A stretch of DNA of 64,000 nt from CAYQTL01 sp964420405 (GTDB lineage Bacteria > Acidobacteriota > Thermoanaerobaculia > Thermoanaerobaculales > Sulfomarinibacteraceae), in assembly GCA_964420405.1 (NCBI GenBank), contig CAYQTL010000001.1, positions 124,001-188,000 of the forward strand. Reading direction: 5' to 3'. Of the stretch, positions 51,186 through 60,646 are shown in pieces. How positions within the stretch are numbered: the stretch's first letter is position 1; every line of letters starts with the position of its first letter. The notes beneath the pieces were generated by a model, which was not told the origin of the DNA, did not search any database, and was given only the letters and a program-made list of their open reading frames with translations. Both the position numbers and the translations under genes were made by a program.

Positions 51186-52220
51186 ATGGCCGCTCGCCGG
51201 ACCCTGCGGATAGCCGTGTCCCTCGCCCTGACCGCGCTGCTGGTGGCGGTGTTCGTGTGGAACGTCGACCTCGCCGAGGTGGCCGCGGCGGTGGCCGGCG
51301 CGGACCCCGGGCTGGTCGCCGCGAGCGTCGTGCTGGCGCTCCTCAGCTACTGGCTGAGGGCCGCGCGCTGGCAGCTGATCCTGATCCCGGCCGGGCGGCC
51401 GGCGCACCGCGAGGTGGTCCTCGCCACCGCGGTCGGCTACGCCGCGATGACGCTGCTGCCGGCCCGGATGGGCGACCTCGTGCGGCCGTTGGCGCTGTCC
51501 CGGCGGACCAGGCTGCCGGTCTCCGCCACCCTCGCCTCGATTCTCACCGAGCGGATCTTCGACCTGTGGACGGTGGTGGCGTTCTTCCTGGCGTTCGTGC
51601 TGTGGCCCCCCGCCATGCCGGGACTCGACGAGGCCGCCCGCGGCAACCTCGACCGGCTGTCGGGCACCGGCCTGGTGCTGATGGCCGGCCTCGTCGCGGG
51701 CACGTTCGTGCTGCTCGCCCTGTTCCGCTGGCAGGAGCGCCTCGTCGCTCTCGCGACCGCCCCGGTGGGCCGCATCCGGCCGTCCTGGCGGGGCCCGCTG
51801 GAGGCCTTCCTGGGCCACTTCCTCGACGGCCTGCGGGTCCTCCAGCGGCCGCGCCAGCTTGTGGCGACCCTGGCCGCCTCGGTGGCGGTGTGGGGGGTCA
51901 TCTACTGGCAGGTGCACGTGACGCTGGTCGCCTTCGGCCTCGACCTGCCGCTGCGCTCGGCGTTCCTGGTCGTGGCCCTGGCGGTGATCGGGCTGGCGAT
52001 CCCGACCCCGGGCGGGGTCGGCGGGTTCCACGCCGCGACCCAGATCGGGCTGACCGGGTTCTTCGCGGTCGAGCTGGCGACCGCGACCGCCGTCGCCATC
52101 GTCTACCACGCCGTGTGCTTCGTGCCGATCACCGTCCTCGGTCTGGCGGCGGTGCCGCTGCTCGGGTTCTCCCTGCGGGCGGTCGGGACCGAGCCGCCGG
52201 TGGGGGAGGCGCGACGATGA
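51186..52220 (+). CDS. Lysylphosphatidylglycerol-synthase-TM / flippase-like membrane protein
   Basis: A 344-residue membrane protein with about eight helices and the UPF0104-type pattern (SYWLRAARWQLIL, LPARMGDLVRPLALSRRT, TERIFDLWTV, IGLAIPTPGGVGGFHAATQ). Lacks the soluble aminoacyl transferase domain, so it is the stand-alone flippase-like type whose substrate is not known. First gene of a tightly overlapping cluster with nrdR and lon. Confidence 0.85.
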   Translation: MAARRTLRIAVSLALTALLVAVFVWNVDLAEVAAAVAGADPGLVAASVVLALLSYWLRAARWQLILIPAGRPAHREVVLATAVGYAAMTLLPARMGDLVRPLALSRRTRLPVSATLASILTERIFDLWTVVAFFLAFVLWPPAMPGLDEAARGNLDRLSGTGLVLMAGLVAGTFVLLALFRWQERLVALATAPVGRIRPSWRGPLEAFLGHFLDGLRVLQRPRQLVATLAASVAVWGVIYWQVHVTLVAFGLDLPLRSAFLVVALAVIGLAIPTPGGVGGFHAATQIGLTGFFAVELATATAVAIVYHAVCFVPITVLGLAAVPLLGFSLRAVGTEPPVGEARR

Positions 52221-52687
52221 TCTGCCCGTTCTGCGGCCACTCGGACGACCGCGTGGTCGACTCCCGCGAGGTGCGCGACGGCTCCGAGATCCGCCGCCGG
52301 CGCGAGTGCGCCGGCTGCGGGCGCCGCTTCACCACCTACGAGCGGGTCGACGAGCTGCCGGCGACGGTCGTCAAGCGCGACGGCCGCCGCGAGAGCTTCG
52401 ACCGCGAGAAGCTGCTCAACGGTCTGCTGCGGGCATGTGAGAAGCGGCCGGTGGCGCGCCGCTCGCTGATGGAGATCGTCGACGAGGTGGAGTCGACCCT
52501 GGCCGCCCGCGAGGTCCGCGAGATGTCGACCGAGGAGATCGGCAACCTGGTGATCGAGCGGCTGCGCCGCCTCGACCAGGTGGCCTACGTGCGGTTCGCG
52601 AGCGTCTATCGGCGCTTCGAGGACGTCAGCCAGTTCATGGACGAGCTGCGTGGGCTGCTGCTGAACCGCGACGCGGAGACGACGTGA
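52217..52687 (+). CDS. nrdR: NrdR, repressor of ribonucleotide reductase genes
   Basis: A 156-residue protein: zinc ribbon (MICPFCGHSDDRVVDSRE...CAGCGRRFTTYERV) plus ATP-cone domain (VVKRDGRRESFDREKLLNGLLRACEKRPV). Start ATG overlaps the previous stop (ATGA). No NrdR box pair was recognised in this window, so its targets lie elsewhere. Confidence 0.97.
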   Translation: MICPFCGHSDDRVVDSREVRDGSEIRRRRECAGCGRRFTTYERVDELPATVVKRDGRRESFDREKLLNGLLRACEKRPVARRSLMEIVDEVESTLAAREVREMSTEEIGNLVIERLRRLDQVAYVRFASVYRRFEDVSQFMDELRGLLLNRDAETT

Positions 52688-55068
52688 ACGACGACCCCTT
52701 CGGCACCGCACCCGACGACGGGAACGACGAGGTCATCCACCTGCCGGACGTGCTGCCGGTGATGGCTCTGAAGGACGTGGTGGTGTTCCCGTTCACCATC
52801 ATGCCGCTGGCGATCGGACGCGAGCGGTCGCGGCTGGCGGTGGACGCCGCGCTGTCCGGCGAGCGGCTGATCCTGCTGTGCGCCCAGCGCGACGGCGCCG
52901 TCGAGGAGCCGGCCCCGGCCGACCTGTTCCGCCTCGGCTGCGTCGCGCGGGTGATGCGGATGCTCAAGCTGCCCGACGGCACGGTGCGGGTGCTCGTGCA
53001 GGGCCTCGCCCGGGCCGCGCTGGACTACTTCACGCGCACCGAGCCGTACCTCGAGGCGCGCCTGCGCGTGCTCGCCGAGCCCGCCGAGGTTCCCACCTCG
53101 ACCGAGGCCGTGGTGTTCGTCAGGACGGTGCGCCAGGGCCTCGAGCGGGCTGGCACCCTCGGCCGCGGGATCTCCCCGGAGGTGATGCTGCTCGCCTCCA
53201 ACCTCGACGACCCCGCGCGCCTCGCGGACCTCACCGCCTCCAACCTCGGCCTCAAGCCCGAGGACGCCCAACGCGTGCTCGAGGCGGTGGACGCCTCCGA
53301 GCGGATGCACATGGTCCACGAGCTGCTCGAGCGCGAGCTGGAGCTGCTCGAGATGCAGCAGGAGATCTCGTCGCAGGTCCGGGGCGAGCTCGACCGCAGC
53401 CAGCGGGAGTACTTCCTGCGCCAGCAGCTTCGCGCCATCCAGCGCGAGCTCGGGGACGTCGACGAGCTGCAGAACGAGCTCGAGGAGTACCGTCGCAAGG
53501 CCGACGAGGCGGCGATGCCCGACGAGGCGCGCTCGGAGGTGGACCTGCAGCTGCGGCGGCTGGAGGGGATGCACCCGGACTCGGCCGAGACGTCGGTCGT
53601 GCGGACGTGGCTGGACTGGATGACGTCGCTGCCGTGGAGCCGCACCAGCGACGACGCCGCCGACCTCGCCGGGGCCCGCAGGATTCTCGACGAGGACCAC
53701 TACGACCTCGAGCGGGTCAAGGAACGGATCCTCGAGTTCCTCGCCGTGCGCACGTTGCGGCCCGACGGCAAGGGCCCGATCCTGTGCCTCGTCGGCCCCC
53801 CCGGCGTCGGCAAGACGTCGCTGGGGCGGTCCATCGCGCGGGCGCTCGGCCGGAAGTTCGTCCGCACCTCCCTCGGCGGAGTGCGCGACGAGGCCGAGGT
53901 CCGGGGGCACCGCCGGACCTACGTCGGCGCCCTGCCCGGACGGATCGTGCAGGGTCTGCACCAGGCCGGCACCTCCAACCCGGTCTTCATGCTCGACGAG
54001 GTCGACAAGGTCGGCGCCGACGTCCGCGGCGACCCGTCGTCGGCGCTCCTGGAGGTGCTCGACCCCGAGCAGAACTCGACCTTCCGCGACCACTACCTGG
54101 GCGTGCCCTACGACCTGTCGCGGGTGCTGTTCATCGCCACCGCCAACGTCACCGAGACGATCCAGCCGGCGTTCCTGGACCGGATGGAGGTGATCCGGCT
54201 GTCGGGCTACAGCGAGGAGGAGAAGCACGAGATCGCCCGCCGCCACCTGATTCCCCGCCAGCTCGAGGAGAACGGCCTCGGCGGCCACCCGCTGCGGTTC
54301 GGCGACGACGCCGTCGCGGCGTTGATCGCCCGCTACACCCGCGAGGCGGGTCTGCGGCAGCTGGAGCGGCGCATCGCCGCCGTGTGCCGCAAGGTGGCGG
54401 TGCAGGTCGCCGAGGGCCGCCGGCCGCGGCGGCGGGTCACGGCGGCAGTCGTCGAGAGCCTTCTGGGACCGCCAGAGGTGCTGCCCGAGCGCCGGCCCGA
54501 CGAGGACCGCGTCGGCCTCGTCACCGGTCTCGCCTACACCGAGACCGGCGGCGACGTGCTGCACGTCGAGGCGGTCCGGCTGCCCGGCAAGCCGGAGCTC
54601 AAGCTCACCGGCTCGCTCGGCGAGGTGATGCGGGAGTCTGCCACCGCGGCCCTGTCGCTCGCCCGCGCCCGCGCCGCCGACTGGGGCCTCGACCCGGACG
54701 TGTTCGACCGCTACGGCCTGCACGTCCACGTCCCGGCCGGCGCGGTCCCCAAGGACGGGCCGTCGGCCGGAGTCACGATCCTGACCGCGATCGTGTCGGT
54801 CGCGTCGGGACGGGCGGTCCGCAGGGACGTGGCGATGACCGGGGAGATCACCCTCAGGGGCGACGTCCTGCCGGTCGGCGGCGTCAAGGAGAAGCTGCTC
54901 GCGGCGCTGCGGGCGGGCGTCACCGAGGTGCTGCTGCCGGCCGACAACGAGCGCGACCTCGTCGAGCTGCCGCCCAGGGCCCGGCGGCGGCTTCGGGTCC
55001 GTCCCGTCCGCACCGCCGACGACGTGCTCGCCGCAGCCCTCGTCCCCGCGGCCGACCGGCCCTCCTGA
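52684..55068 (+). CDS. lon: Lon protease
   Basis: A 794-residue ATP-dependent protease: substrate-binding N domain (LPVMALKDVVVFPFTIMPL), AAA+ with Walker A GPPGVGKTSLG and Walker B FMLDEVDKVG, and the serine-lysine protease domain with PKDGPSAGVTIL (Ser) and the later Lys in GGVKEKLLAALRAG. Begins with GTG overlapping the nrdR stop (GTGA). Length and order are normal. Confidence 0.98.
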   Translation: MNDDPFGTAPDDGNDEVIHLPDVLPVMALKDVVVFPFTIMPLAIGRERSRLAVDAALSGERLILLCAQRDGAVEEPAPADLFRLGCVARVMRMLKLPDGTVRVLVQGLARAALDYFTRTEPYLEARLRVLAEPAEVPTSTEAVVFVRTVRQGLERAGTLGRGISPEVMLLASNLDDPARLADLTASNLGLKPEDAQRVLEAVDASERMHMVHELLERELELLEMQQEISSQVRGELDRSQREYFLRQQLRAIQRELGDVDELQNELEEYRRKADEAAMPDEARSEVDLQLRRLEGMHPDSAETSVVRTWLDWMTSLPWSRTSDDAADLAGARRILDEDHYDLERVKERILEFLAVRTLRPDGKGPILCLVGPPGVGKTSLGRSIARALGRKFVRTSLGGVRDEAEVRGHRRTYVGALPGRIVQGLHQAGTSNPVFMLDEVDKVGADVRGDPSSALLEVLDPEQNSTFRDHYLGVPYDLSRVLFIATANVTETIQPAFLDRMEVIRLSGYSEEEKHEIARRHLIPRQLEENGLGGHPLRFGDDAVAALIARYTREAGLRQLERRIAAVCRKVAVQVAEGRRPRRRVTAAVVESLLGPPEVLPERRPDEDRVGLVTGLAYTETGGDVLHVEAVRLPGKPELKLTGSLGEVMRESATAALSLARARAADWGLDPDVFDRYGLHVHVPAGAVPKDGPSAGVTILTAIVSVASGRAVRRDVAMTGEITLRGDVLPVGGVKEKLLAALRAGVTEVLLPADNERDLVELPPRARRRLRVRPVRTADDVLAAALVPAADRPS

Positions 55069-55073
55069 CCCGA

Positions 55074-55096
55074 CCGATCCCGATCCCGATCCCGAC
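55074..55096. repeat. GATCCC repeat tract after lon
   Basis: Three tandem GATCCC units in CCGATCCCGATCCCGATCCC, four bases after the lon stop. The rest of the 297-bp gap to the next gene is GC-rich with imperfect direct repeats and no gene I can support. Confidence 0.6.
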
Positions 55097-55365
55097 GGGA
55101 TGATCCCGCGTCCGCGCCCGCGCCAGGGCCCGTGCCCTGTGGACCGACAGGGTCCTCGGCAGCGACGGGGACAGCGGACAGCTCCTGCGGCGGCATCGCC
55201 ACGCGGGCCCTCGGTCTGCTGCGACGACCGTGACGGCCACTCTGGGTCCACGGCGATTCTGCGGCGCCTCCGCGCCCCCGGTCGCCAGCGGCCCCGACGC
55301 CGGAGGCTGGCGCTGGCGCTGGCCTCCAGTCGGGCACGGGCACGGACGCGGGGGAGGCCGCCGAC

Positions 55366-56304
55366 CTACCGCCTGGCGAAGAACGCGATCGTCTCCCGCA
55401 GGCCGTCCTCGAGCGGCACCACGGGCTCCCAGCCGAGGACCCGCTTCGCCTTCGCGATGTCGGGCTGGCGCACCTTGGGGTCGTCCACCGGCAGCTCCCG
55501 GAACTCGACCTGCGAGTCCGAGCCCGTCAGGCGGATGACCTCGCGGGCGAACTCGAGCACCGTCATCTCCGCCGGGTTGCCGATGTTGACCGGGTCGGGC
55601 TCGTCCGAGTTGAGCAGCCGCCAGATGCCCTCGATCAGGTCCGACACGAAGCAGAACGACCGCGTCTGCGAGCCGTCACCGAACGCCGTCAGCGGCTCCC
55701 CGCGCAACGCCTGGCCGATGAAGGTCGGCACGACGCGGCCGTCGCCGGCCCGCATCCGCGGCCCATAGGTGTTGAAGATCCGCACGATCCGGGTCTCGAC
55801 GCCGTGGTGGCGGTGATACGCCATCGTCAGGGCCTCGGCGAACCGCTTGGCCTCGTCGTAGACCCCACGGGGACCCACCGGGTTGACGTTGCCCCAGTAG
55901 TCCTCCGGCTGCGGGTGGGTGAGGGGGTCGCCGTACACCTCCGAGGTGGACGCGAGCAGGAAGCGGGCGCCCTTGGACTTGGCGAGGCCGAGGGCCTTGT
56001 GGGTGCCGAGAGAGCCGACCTTCAGCGTCTGGATCGGCAGCTTGAGGTAGTCGATGGGCGACGCCGGCGAGGCGAAGTGGAGGATGTAGTCCACCCGCCC
56101 CGGGATGTGGACGAAGTTGGTGACGTCGTAGTGCACGAACGTGAAGCCGCCGCGCCCGACCAGGTGCTCGATGTTGGCCAGCGAGCCCGTGATCAGGTTG
56201 TCCATGCAGACGACGTCGATGCCCTCGTCGAGCAGCCGCTCGCACAGGTGCGAACCCAGAAAACCCGCGCCTCCCGTCACCAGCGCCCGCCGCTTCTCCG
56301 TCAT
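55366..56304 (-). CDS. UDP-glucuronate decarboxylase-like sugar-nucleotide epimerase
   Basis: A 312-residue short-chain dehydrogenase of the extended type. NAD site GGAGFLGSHLCERLL, catalytic Thr/Ser in ASTSEVYGDP and YDEAKRFAE (Tyr-x3-Lys). HFASPASPIDYL, GPRGVYDEAKR and NTYGPRMRAGDGRVV match UDP-xylose synthase (UXS) more than GalE. It would make UDP-xylose from UDP-glucuronate for envelope polysaccharides. ATG at 56304; the longer ORF upstream is in the phosphorylase gene. Confidence 0.87.
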   Translation of the reverse strand: MTEKRRALVTGGAGFLGSHLCERLLDEGIDVVCMDNLITGSLANIEHLVGRGGFTFVHYDVTNFVHIPGRVDYILHFASPASPIDYLKLPIQTLKVGSLGTHKALGLAKSKGARFLLASTSEVYGDPLTHPQPEDYWGNVNPVGPRGVYDEAKRFAEALTMAYHRHHGVETRIVRIFNTYGPRMRAGDGRVVPTFIGQALRGEPLTAFGDGSQTRSFCFVSDLIEGIWRLLNSDEPDPVNIGNPAEMTVLEFAREVIRLTGSDSQVEFRELPVDDPKVRQPDIAKAKRVLGWEPVVPLEDGLRETIAFFARR

Positions 56305-56315
56305 GGCTCTCCCCT

Positions 56316-56333
56316 TCCGATCCCGATCCCGTC
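56316..56333. repeat. Short GATCCC repeat upstream of the epimerase gene
   Basis: CCGATCCCGATCCCGTCG in the 31-bp gap between the epimerase start and the phosphorylase stop. On the minus strand it forms part of the epimerase ribosome-binding region. Confidence 0.55.
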
Positions 56334-56335
56334 GC

Positions 56336-57625
56336 TCATCCCACCGTCTCCACCACCAGCTCCGGCGGGGTGGCCGGGCCGTCGCCGATCCCGAACGCCC
56401 GCCGCACCCGCCCGACGACCGCCTCGCGGTCGACCTCGCGCTCGCCCACCAGCACCGTGGCCAGAGGCTCGCCGCGCTCGACCCGGTCGCCGATCCGCGC
56501 CCCGACCACGATGCCGGCGCCGTGTGCCACCGGCTCGTCGCGCCGGCGCCGGCCGGCGCCCACGGTGACCGCCGCCCAGCCGAGCGCGGTGCCGTCGACC
56601 GCCTCCACCACCCCGTCCGACGGCGCCTCGACGGGCAGGCGGTCGACCGGACGCGCGAGGCGTCCGGGATCCGGGTCGCCGCCGTGGGCGCGCACCATCC
56701 TCGCCCAGGCGTCGAGCGCGACGCCGCCGTCGAGCGCGTGCTCGAGCCGCCGCCGGCCGTCCACCGGGTCGAACCCGCGCAGCCGGAGCGCCTCCACCCC
56801 GAGGCGGAGGGTGAGCTCCCGCAGGCGGAGGTCGCCGCCACCCTCCAGGACCGCGACCGCCGCGGCGACCTCGCAGGCGGTCCCGAGCGCCGGCCCGAGC
56901 GGTTGGTTCATGTCGGTCACCACGGCACGGCAGGCGACGCCGGCCTCCCGCGCGACGCCGACCAGCGCCGTCGCCAGCTCGACCGCGTCGGCAACCGTGG
57001 TGCGGAACGCCCCGCTGCCCCACTTGACGTCGAGCACCAGGGCGGCGGCGCCGAGGGCGAGCTTCTTGGACATGATCGAGGCGACGATCAGCGGGAGTGA
57101 CGGGACCGTGCCGGTGACGTCACGCAGGGCGTACAGCACACGGTCGGCAGGGGCGACCGTCGCGGTCTGGGCGACGATCGCCGCGCCGCACCCGTCGAGC
57201 AGACGCTCCATCCCGTCCCGGTCCCGGTCGACGCGGAAGCCTGGGATCGCCTCGAGCTTGTCGAGGGTCCCCTGGGAGTGGCCGAGACCGCGGCCGGCCA
57301 TCATCGCGACCGGCACGCCGACCGCCGCCAGCAGCGGCGCGAAGACCAGGGAGACGGTGTCGCCGACGCCGCCGGTGGAGTGCTTGTCGACCGCGTCGGG
57401 ACGGCGCTGCGCGAGCCGCCACCGCTCCCCAGACTCGAGCATGGCCCGGGTCAGCCACGCGGTCTCCTCGGCCGACATGCCCCGGATGCAGATCGCCATC
57501 AGCATCGCGGCGAGCTGCTCCGGCGGCAGCGAACCCGAGGTCGCCCCGGCCACGAAGGCGGCGACGTCCGCGCGGTCCAGACGTCCGCCGTCGCGCTTGC
57601 GGGCGATCGCCTCGACGAAGCTCAC
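56336..57625 (-). CDS. Pyrimidine-nucleoside (thymidine) phosphorylase
   Basis: A 429-residue enzyme of nucleoside salvage: converts thymidine or uridine plus phosphate to base and (deoxy)ribose-1-phosphate. The phosphate-binding motif DKHSTGGVGDTVSLVFAPL and the ASIMSKKLALGAAALVLDVKWGSGAF region are intact; the C-terminal domain is of normal size. GTG start at 57625, six bases after the TPR-protein stop. Confidence 0.93.
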   Translation of the reverse strand: MSFVEAIARKRDGGRLDRADVAAFVAGATSGSLPPEQLAAMLMAICIRGMSAEETAWLTRAMLESGERWRLAQRRPDAVDKHSTGGVGDTVSLVFAPLLAAVGVPVAMMAGRGLGHSQGTLDKLEAIPGFRVDRDRDGMERLLDGCGAAIVAQTATVAPADRVLYALRDVTGTVPSLPLIVASIMSKKLALGAAALVLDVKWGSGAFRTTVADAVELATALVGVAREAGVACRAVVTDMNQPLGPALGTACEVAAAVAVLEGGGDLRLRELTLRLGVEALRLRGFDPVDGRRRLEHALDGGVALDAWARMVRAHGGDPDPGRLARPVDRLPVEAPSDGVVEAVDGTALGWAAVTVGAGRRRRDEPVAHGAGIVVGARIGDRVERGEPLATVLVGEREVDREAVVGRVRRAFGIGDGPATPPELVVETVG

Positions 57626-57631
57626 CGGCCC

Positions 57632-58303
57632 TCAGCCGAGCTGCGACAGGCGCTGCTGGGCGCGACCGTTGTAGGGCGAGTCGGGGAACTCGTCGACCAG
57701 CTTCTGGAAGTACTCCCGCGCCCGCGCCGTGTCCTGCTGCTCGGCGGCGAGCCGACCGAGCTCGAACAGCGCCACGTCGCGCGGCAGGCGCTGGTCGGTA
57801 CCGACCACCATCGCCTCCAGCTCGCGGGCGACCTCGGCGCCCTGGCCGCTGTCGATCCGGAGGTGGATCAGGTCGAGGGTCGCGAGCCGGCCCACCGCGG
57901 TGGTCCCGGAGCGCTCGCTCACCGTCAGCAGCAGCCGGCGCGCCTCGTCGGACTCGCCGCGGCCGATCAGCACGCGGGCCAGGTACAGCCGGGCCACGTC
58001 GGCCTGCGTCGACCGCCCCCAGCGGTCGATGATCTCGCGCAGCCCGGCCTCGGCCGCCTCCAGCTCCGCCCCGGCGGCGCCGGCGTCGATCGCCGAGGTC
58101 GCCTCGTGGAGCGCGTACGAGGCGTCCTGCGTCCTCGCTCCCGACCAGCTGGCGGCGATCCACCACAGCAGCGCCAGGACGCACACCGCGCCGAGGCCCG
58201 CGGCCAGCACGCGCCACTTGTCCGTCACCCACCGGATGATGGGGTCCACCGCCGAGACGAACTCGTCCTCTTTGAGCTGCTTGCGGGTGATTCGCCGTGT
58301 CAT
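57632..58303 (-). CDS. Membrane-anchored TPR protein (YfgM-like)
   Basis: A 223-residue protein with one N-terminal membrane segment (about 33-53) and TPR-like helices in the periplasmic part (ADVARLYLARVLIGRG; DVALFELGRLAAEQQDTARAREYFQKLV). The fold fits YfgM/YbgF-type ancillary envelope proteins. ATG at 58303. Six bases upstream of the phosphorylase gene, so co-transcribed. Confidence 0.85.
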   Translation of the reverse strand: MTRRITRKQLKEDEFVSAVDPIIRWVTDKWRVLAAGLGAVCVLALLWWIAASWSGARTQDASYALHEATSAIDAGAAGAELEAAEAGLREIIDRWGRSTQADVARLYLARVLIGRGESDEARRLLLTVSERSGTTAVGRLATLDLIHLRIDSGQGAEVARELEAMVVGTDQRLPRDVALFELGRLAAEQQDTARAREYFQKLVDEFPDSPYNGRAQQRLSQLG

Positions 58304-58420
58304 CGCTCGCCTCCCGACGGGCCCGGGGGACCCCGTCGTCCGTCCGACCCGTGTGGGCGGGTCGTCAACTCTAGGGGCGAACCCGCCTGATGTCAACGGC
58401 TTCGCCGGGGCCTGGCGGGC

Positions 58421-59563
58421 TCAGGAGGACGCCGCCGGCTCGTCCCCCGCACGCGTCGCGTCGCCCACCCGGGCGCCGACCCGCTCCACCCGCCGCTCCA
58501 CCTCGCCGAACCGCTGGCCGGCGTTGTGCAGGTGCCGGCCGAGCACCGCCAGCTCCTCCCGCAGGCCGTCGAGCTCACGCTCCGCGGCCGCCAGCGCCCG
58601 CACGATGTCCCGCGCCCGGGCCTCCACCGCGAGCCCGCGCACCCCCGCCGCCACCAGGCTGAGGTAGGCGAACAGGGTCGCCGGCGACACCGGCACCACC
58701 CGGCGCCCCAGCGCCCCCTCCAGGATGCCGCCGAGCTCCCGCGTCGTGCCGGCCACAAGCTCGGCGTAGACCCCCTCGGCGGGGACGAACATGAGCGCGA
58801 AGTCGGTCGTGCCCTCGGCCGGACGCACGTACCGGGTGGCGATCTCCTCGACCCGCGCCGCCACCGCCCGCGCCAGCTCCCGCCGCGCGGCCGCACGGGC
58901 GGCGTCGTCCGGCGCCTCCGCGGCCCGCCGGTACGCCTCCAGGGGGAACTTGGCGTCCACCGGTAGCAGCACGTCGCCGAGCCGGACCACGGCGTCGACG
59001 GTGCGGCCGTCGGCGAACCGGTGCTGGACGCTCCAGAACCGCCGCGGCAGCAGCTCCGCGAGAAGGGTCTCGAGCGTCCGCTCGCCCATCACGCCCCGCA
59101 GCTTGGGCACCGTCAGCACCCGTCCCAGCTCCTCGACCCCCTGCGCCAGCCGCTCGACCCGGACCGCGGTCTCCGTCACCTGGCCGAGCCGGCCCTCGAG
59201 CGCCCCGAACACCTCGGTGGCGCCGGCGAGACCCTCGCCGACCTGCTTCTGGGTGACCAGCAGCTGGGTCGCGAGGGTGTCGGCGAGGGACTGGAGCTGC
59301 TGGGCCACCGAGCGCTGCACCGCCTCGATCCCTTCCGTGCGGTCCGCCGCCACCCGCTCCGACAGCCGGCCGACGGCGGCGTGGAACCGGTCGACCGCGT
59401 CGGTCACGCGCTCCGAGGTCCAGCGGAGGGCGTCGCGCTGCTCGGCGGCGGCGCGCTCCGCGGTCGTCCGCGCCGCCCGCCGGCCGGCCGCCGCCATCGC
59501 CAGGGCGGCCGCGGCGAGCAGGCACGCCGTCACGGCGAGGACGGCGGTCCACGGGACCGGCAT
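58421..59563 (-). CDS. rmuC: RmuC-family DNA recombination protein
   Basis: A 380-residue protein: N-terminal membrane helix (about 5-28), long coiled-coil (30-130), then the RmuC nuclease-like domain with GVMGERTLETLLAELL, DAVVRLGDVLLPVDAKFPLEAYRR and FALMFVPAEGVYAEL. It is thought to limit inversion events at repeats. ATG at 59563, 3 bp after the surE stop. Confidence 0.93.
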   Translation of the reverse strand: MPVPWTAVLAVTACLLAAAALAMAAAGRRAARTTAERAAAEQRDALRWTSERVTDAVDRFHAAVGRLSERVAADRTEGIEAVQRSVAQQLQSLADTLATQLLVTQKQVGEGLAGATEVFGALEGRLGQVTETAVRVERLAQGVEELGRVLTVPKLRGVMGERTLETLLAELLPRRFWSVQHRFADGRTVDAVVRLGDVLLPVDAKFPLEAYRRAAEAPDDAARAAARRELARAVAARVEEIATRYVRPAEGTTDFALMFVPAEGVYAELVAGTTRELGGILEGALGRRVVPVSPATLFAYLSLVAAGVRGLAVEARARDIVRALAAAERELDGLREELAVLGRHLHNAGQRFGEVERRVERVGARVGDATRAGDEPAASS

Positions 59564-59566
59564 CGC

Positions 59567-60457
59567 TCAGTGGACGACGTCGGGCTCCGGAGCCGGCGTC
59601 CGGTCCCAACGGCCGAGGCCGAGGTCCGCCAGCTCCGGCAGTGCCCGGTAGTCGGTCTGGTCGAGGCCGAGGGGTACCACCGTGATGAAACCCTCCTCGA
59701 GGACCTGGACGTCGGAGCCGCGCTCGTCGCCCTCGGCCGGCCGCCAGCGGGCCACGTACCAGTCGGCGCCGGCCTCCTCGCGCTCGAGCACGTAGCGGCT
59801 CTCGGCGTCGGGCGCGAGACCCATGCGTGCGATCCGGAAGCCGCGGATCCGCGCCGGCTCGCGGGGCAGGTTGACGTTGAGGAACACGCCGTCCGGCAGG
59901 CCGTGGCGACGCACCTCGTCGACGAGGATCTTGGCCCAGCGGGCGGTCTCGTCCCAGTCGGGGTCGGGGGACGCCCAGTGAAGCTCGAGGGAGAGCGCGA
60001 CGGCGGTGACCCCCGCCAGGGCAGCCTCGCGGGCGGCGCCGACGGTCCCCGAGTACCACGCCGAGCGGCCGACGTTCTCGCCGCGGTTGATGCCTGACAC
60101 CACCATGTCCGGCGGGTCGTCGGCCAGCAGCGCCGACAGGCCGATCTTGACGACCGTGGCGGGAGTCGCCGCGACCGACCAGGTGGTCGCGCCGGCGACG
60201 CCCGGGTGGGGCCTGACCGGGATCGGCGCCTTGTACAGCAGGGCGTGCCCCTGGCCGCTCTGCTGCTCGGCCGGTGCGACGACGGTGACGCGGTAGCTGT
60301 CGTCGGCGACCAGCACCGCCGCCAGCGCGGCGATCCCAGGGGCGTCCACGCCGTCGTCGTTGATCACCATGACGTGGGTCCGACGGGCGTCGTGCGCCCC
60401 CACGGCCGCCGCCGCCAGCACCGCTGTCAGAGTCAGGCTCACCACCGTCGGCTTCAT
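59567..60457 (-). CDS. surE: SurE-family phosphatase with signal peptide
   Basis: A 296-residue SurE: INDDGVDAPGIAAL (metal-binding Asp-Asp), PAEQQSGQGHAL, VSGINRGENVG and YSGTVGAAREAAL are all intact. Unusually, a signal peptide (MKPTVVSLTLTAVLAAAAVGA) precedes the domain, so it should act in the periplasm rather than in the cytoplasm like E. coli SurE. It would hydrolyse nucleoside monophosphates or other phosphomonoesters. ATG at 60457 after GGAGGCGCC. Confidence 0.9.
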   Translation of the reverse strand: MKPTVVSLTLTAVLAAAAVGAHDARRTHVMVINDDGVDAPGIAALAAVLVADDSYRVTVVAPAEQQSGQGHALLYKAPIPVRPHPGVAGATTWSVAATPATVVKIGLSALLADDPPDMVVSGINRGENVGRSAWYSGTVGAAREAALAGVTAVALSLELHWASPDPDWDETARWAKILVDEVRRHGLPDGVFLNVNLPREPARIRGFRIARMGLAPDAESRYVLEREEAGADWYVARWRPAEGDERGSDVQVLEEGFITVVPLGLDQTDYRALPELADLGLGRWDRTPAPEPDVVH

Positions 60458-60510
60458 CGGCGCCTCCTTCAGCAGGGCGAAGTGTAGCCTCCTCGTCCCG
60501 CGTCGCCACC

Positions 60511-60542
60511 TCCGACCCCGATCCCGGTGGATCCCGTTCCCG
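60511..60542. repeat. GATCCC repeat tract upstream of surE
   Basis: CGACCCCGATCCCGGTGGATCCC-like units in the divergent gap between surE and the symporter genes; the seventh such intergenic tract in the right half of the window. Confidence 0.5.
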
Positions 60543-60646
60543 CATGGCCACCTCCGGCGATGGCGCGGCGGACGACCACTCCGTCGGGATCCGGATCGAC
60601 GGCGGCCGGGGGAGGGACGCGACCACTCCCCGCTACAATTCCTTCG

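Noticed and set aside
52606..55251. 881-codon minus-strand ORF opposite lon
   Set aside because: Antisense shadow of lon; lon motifs on the plus strand are complete.
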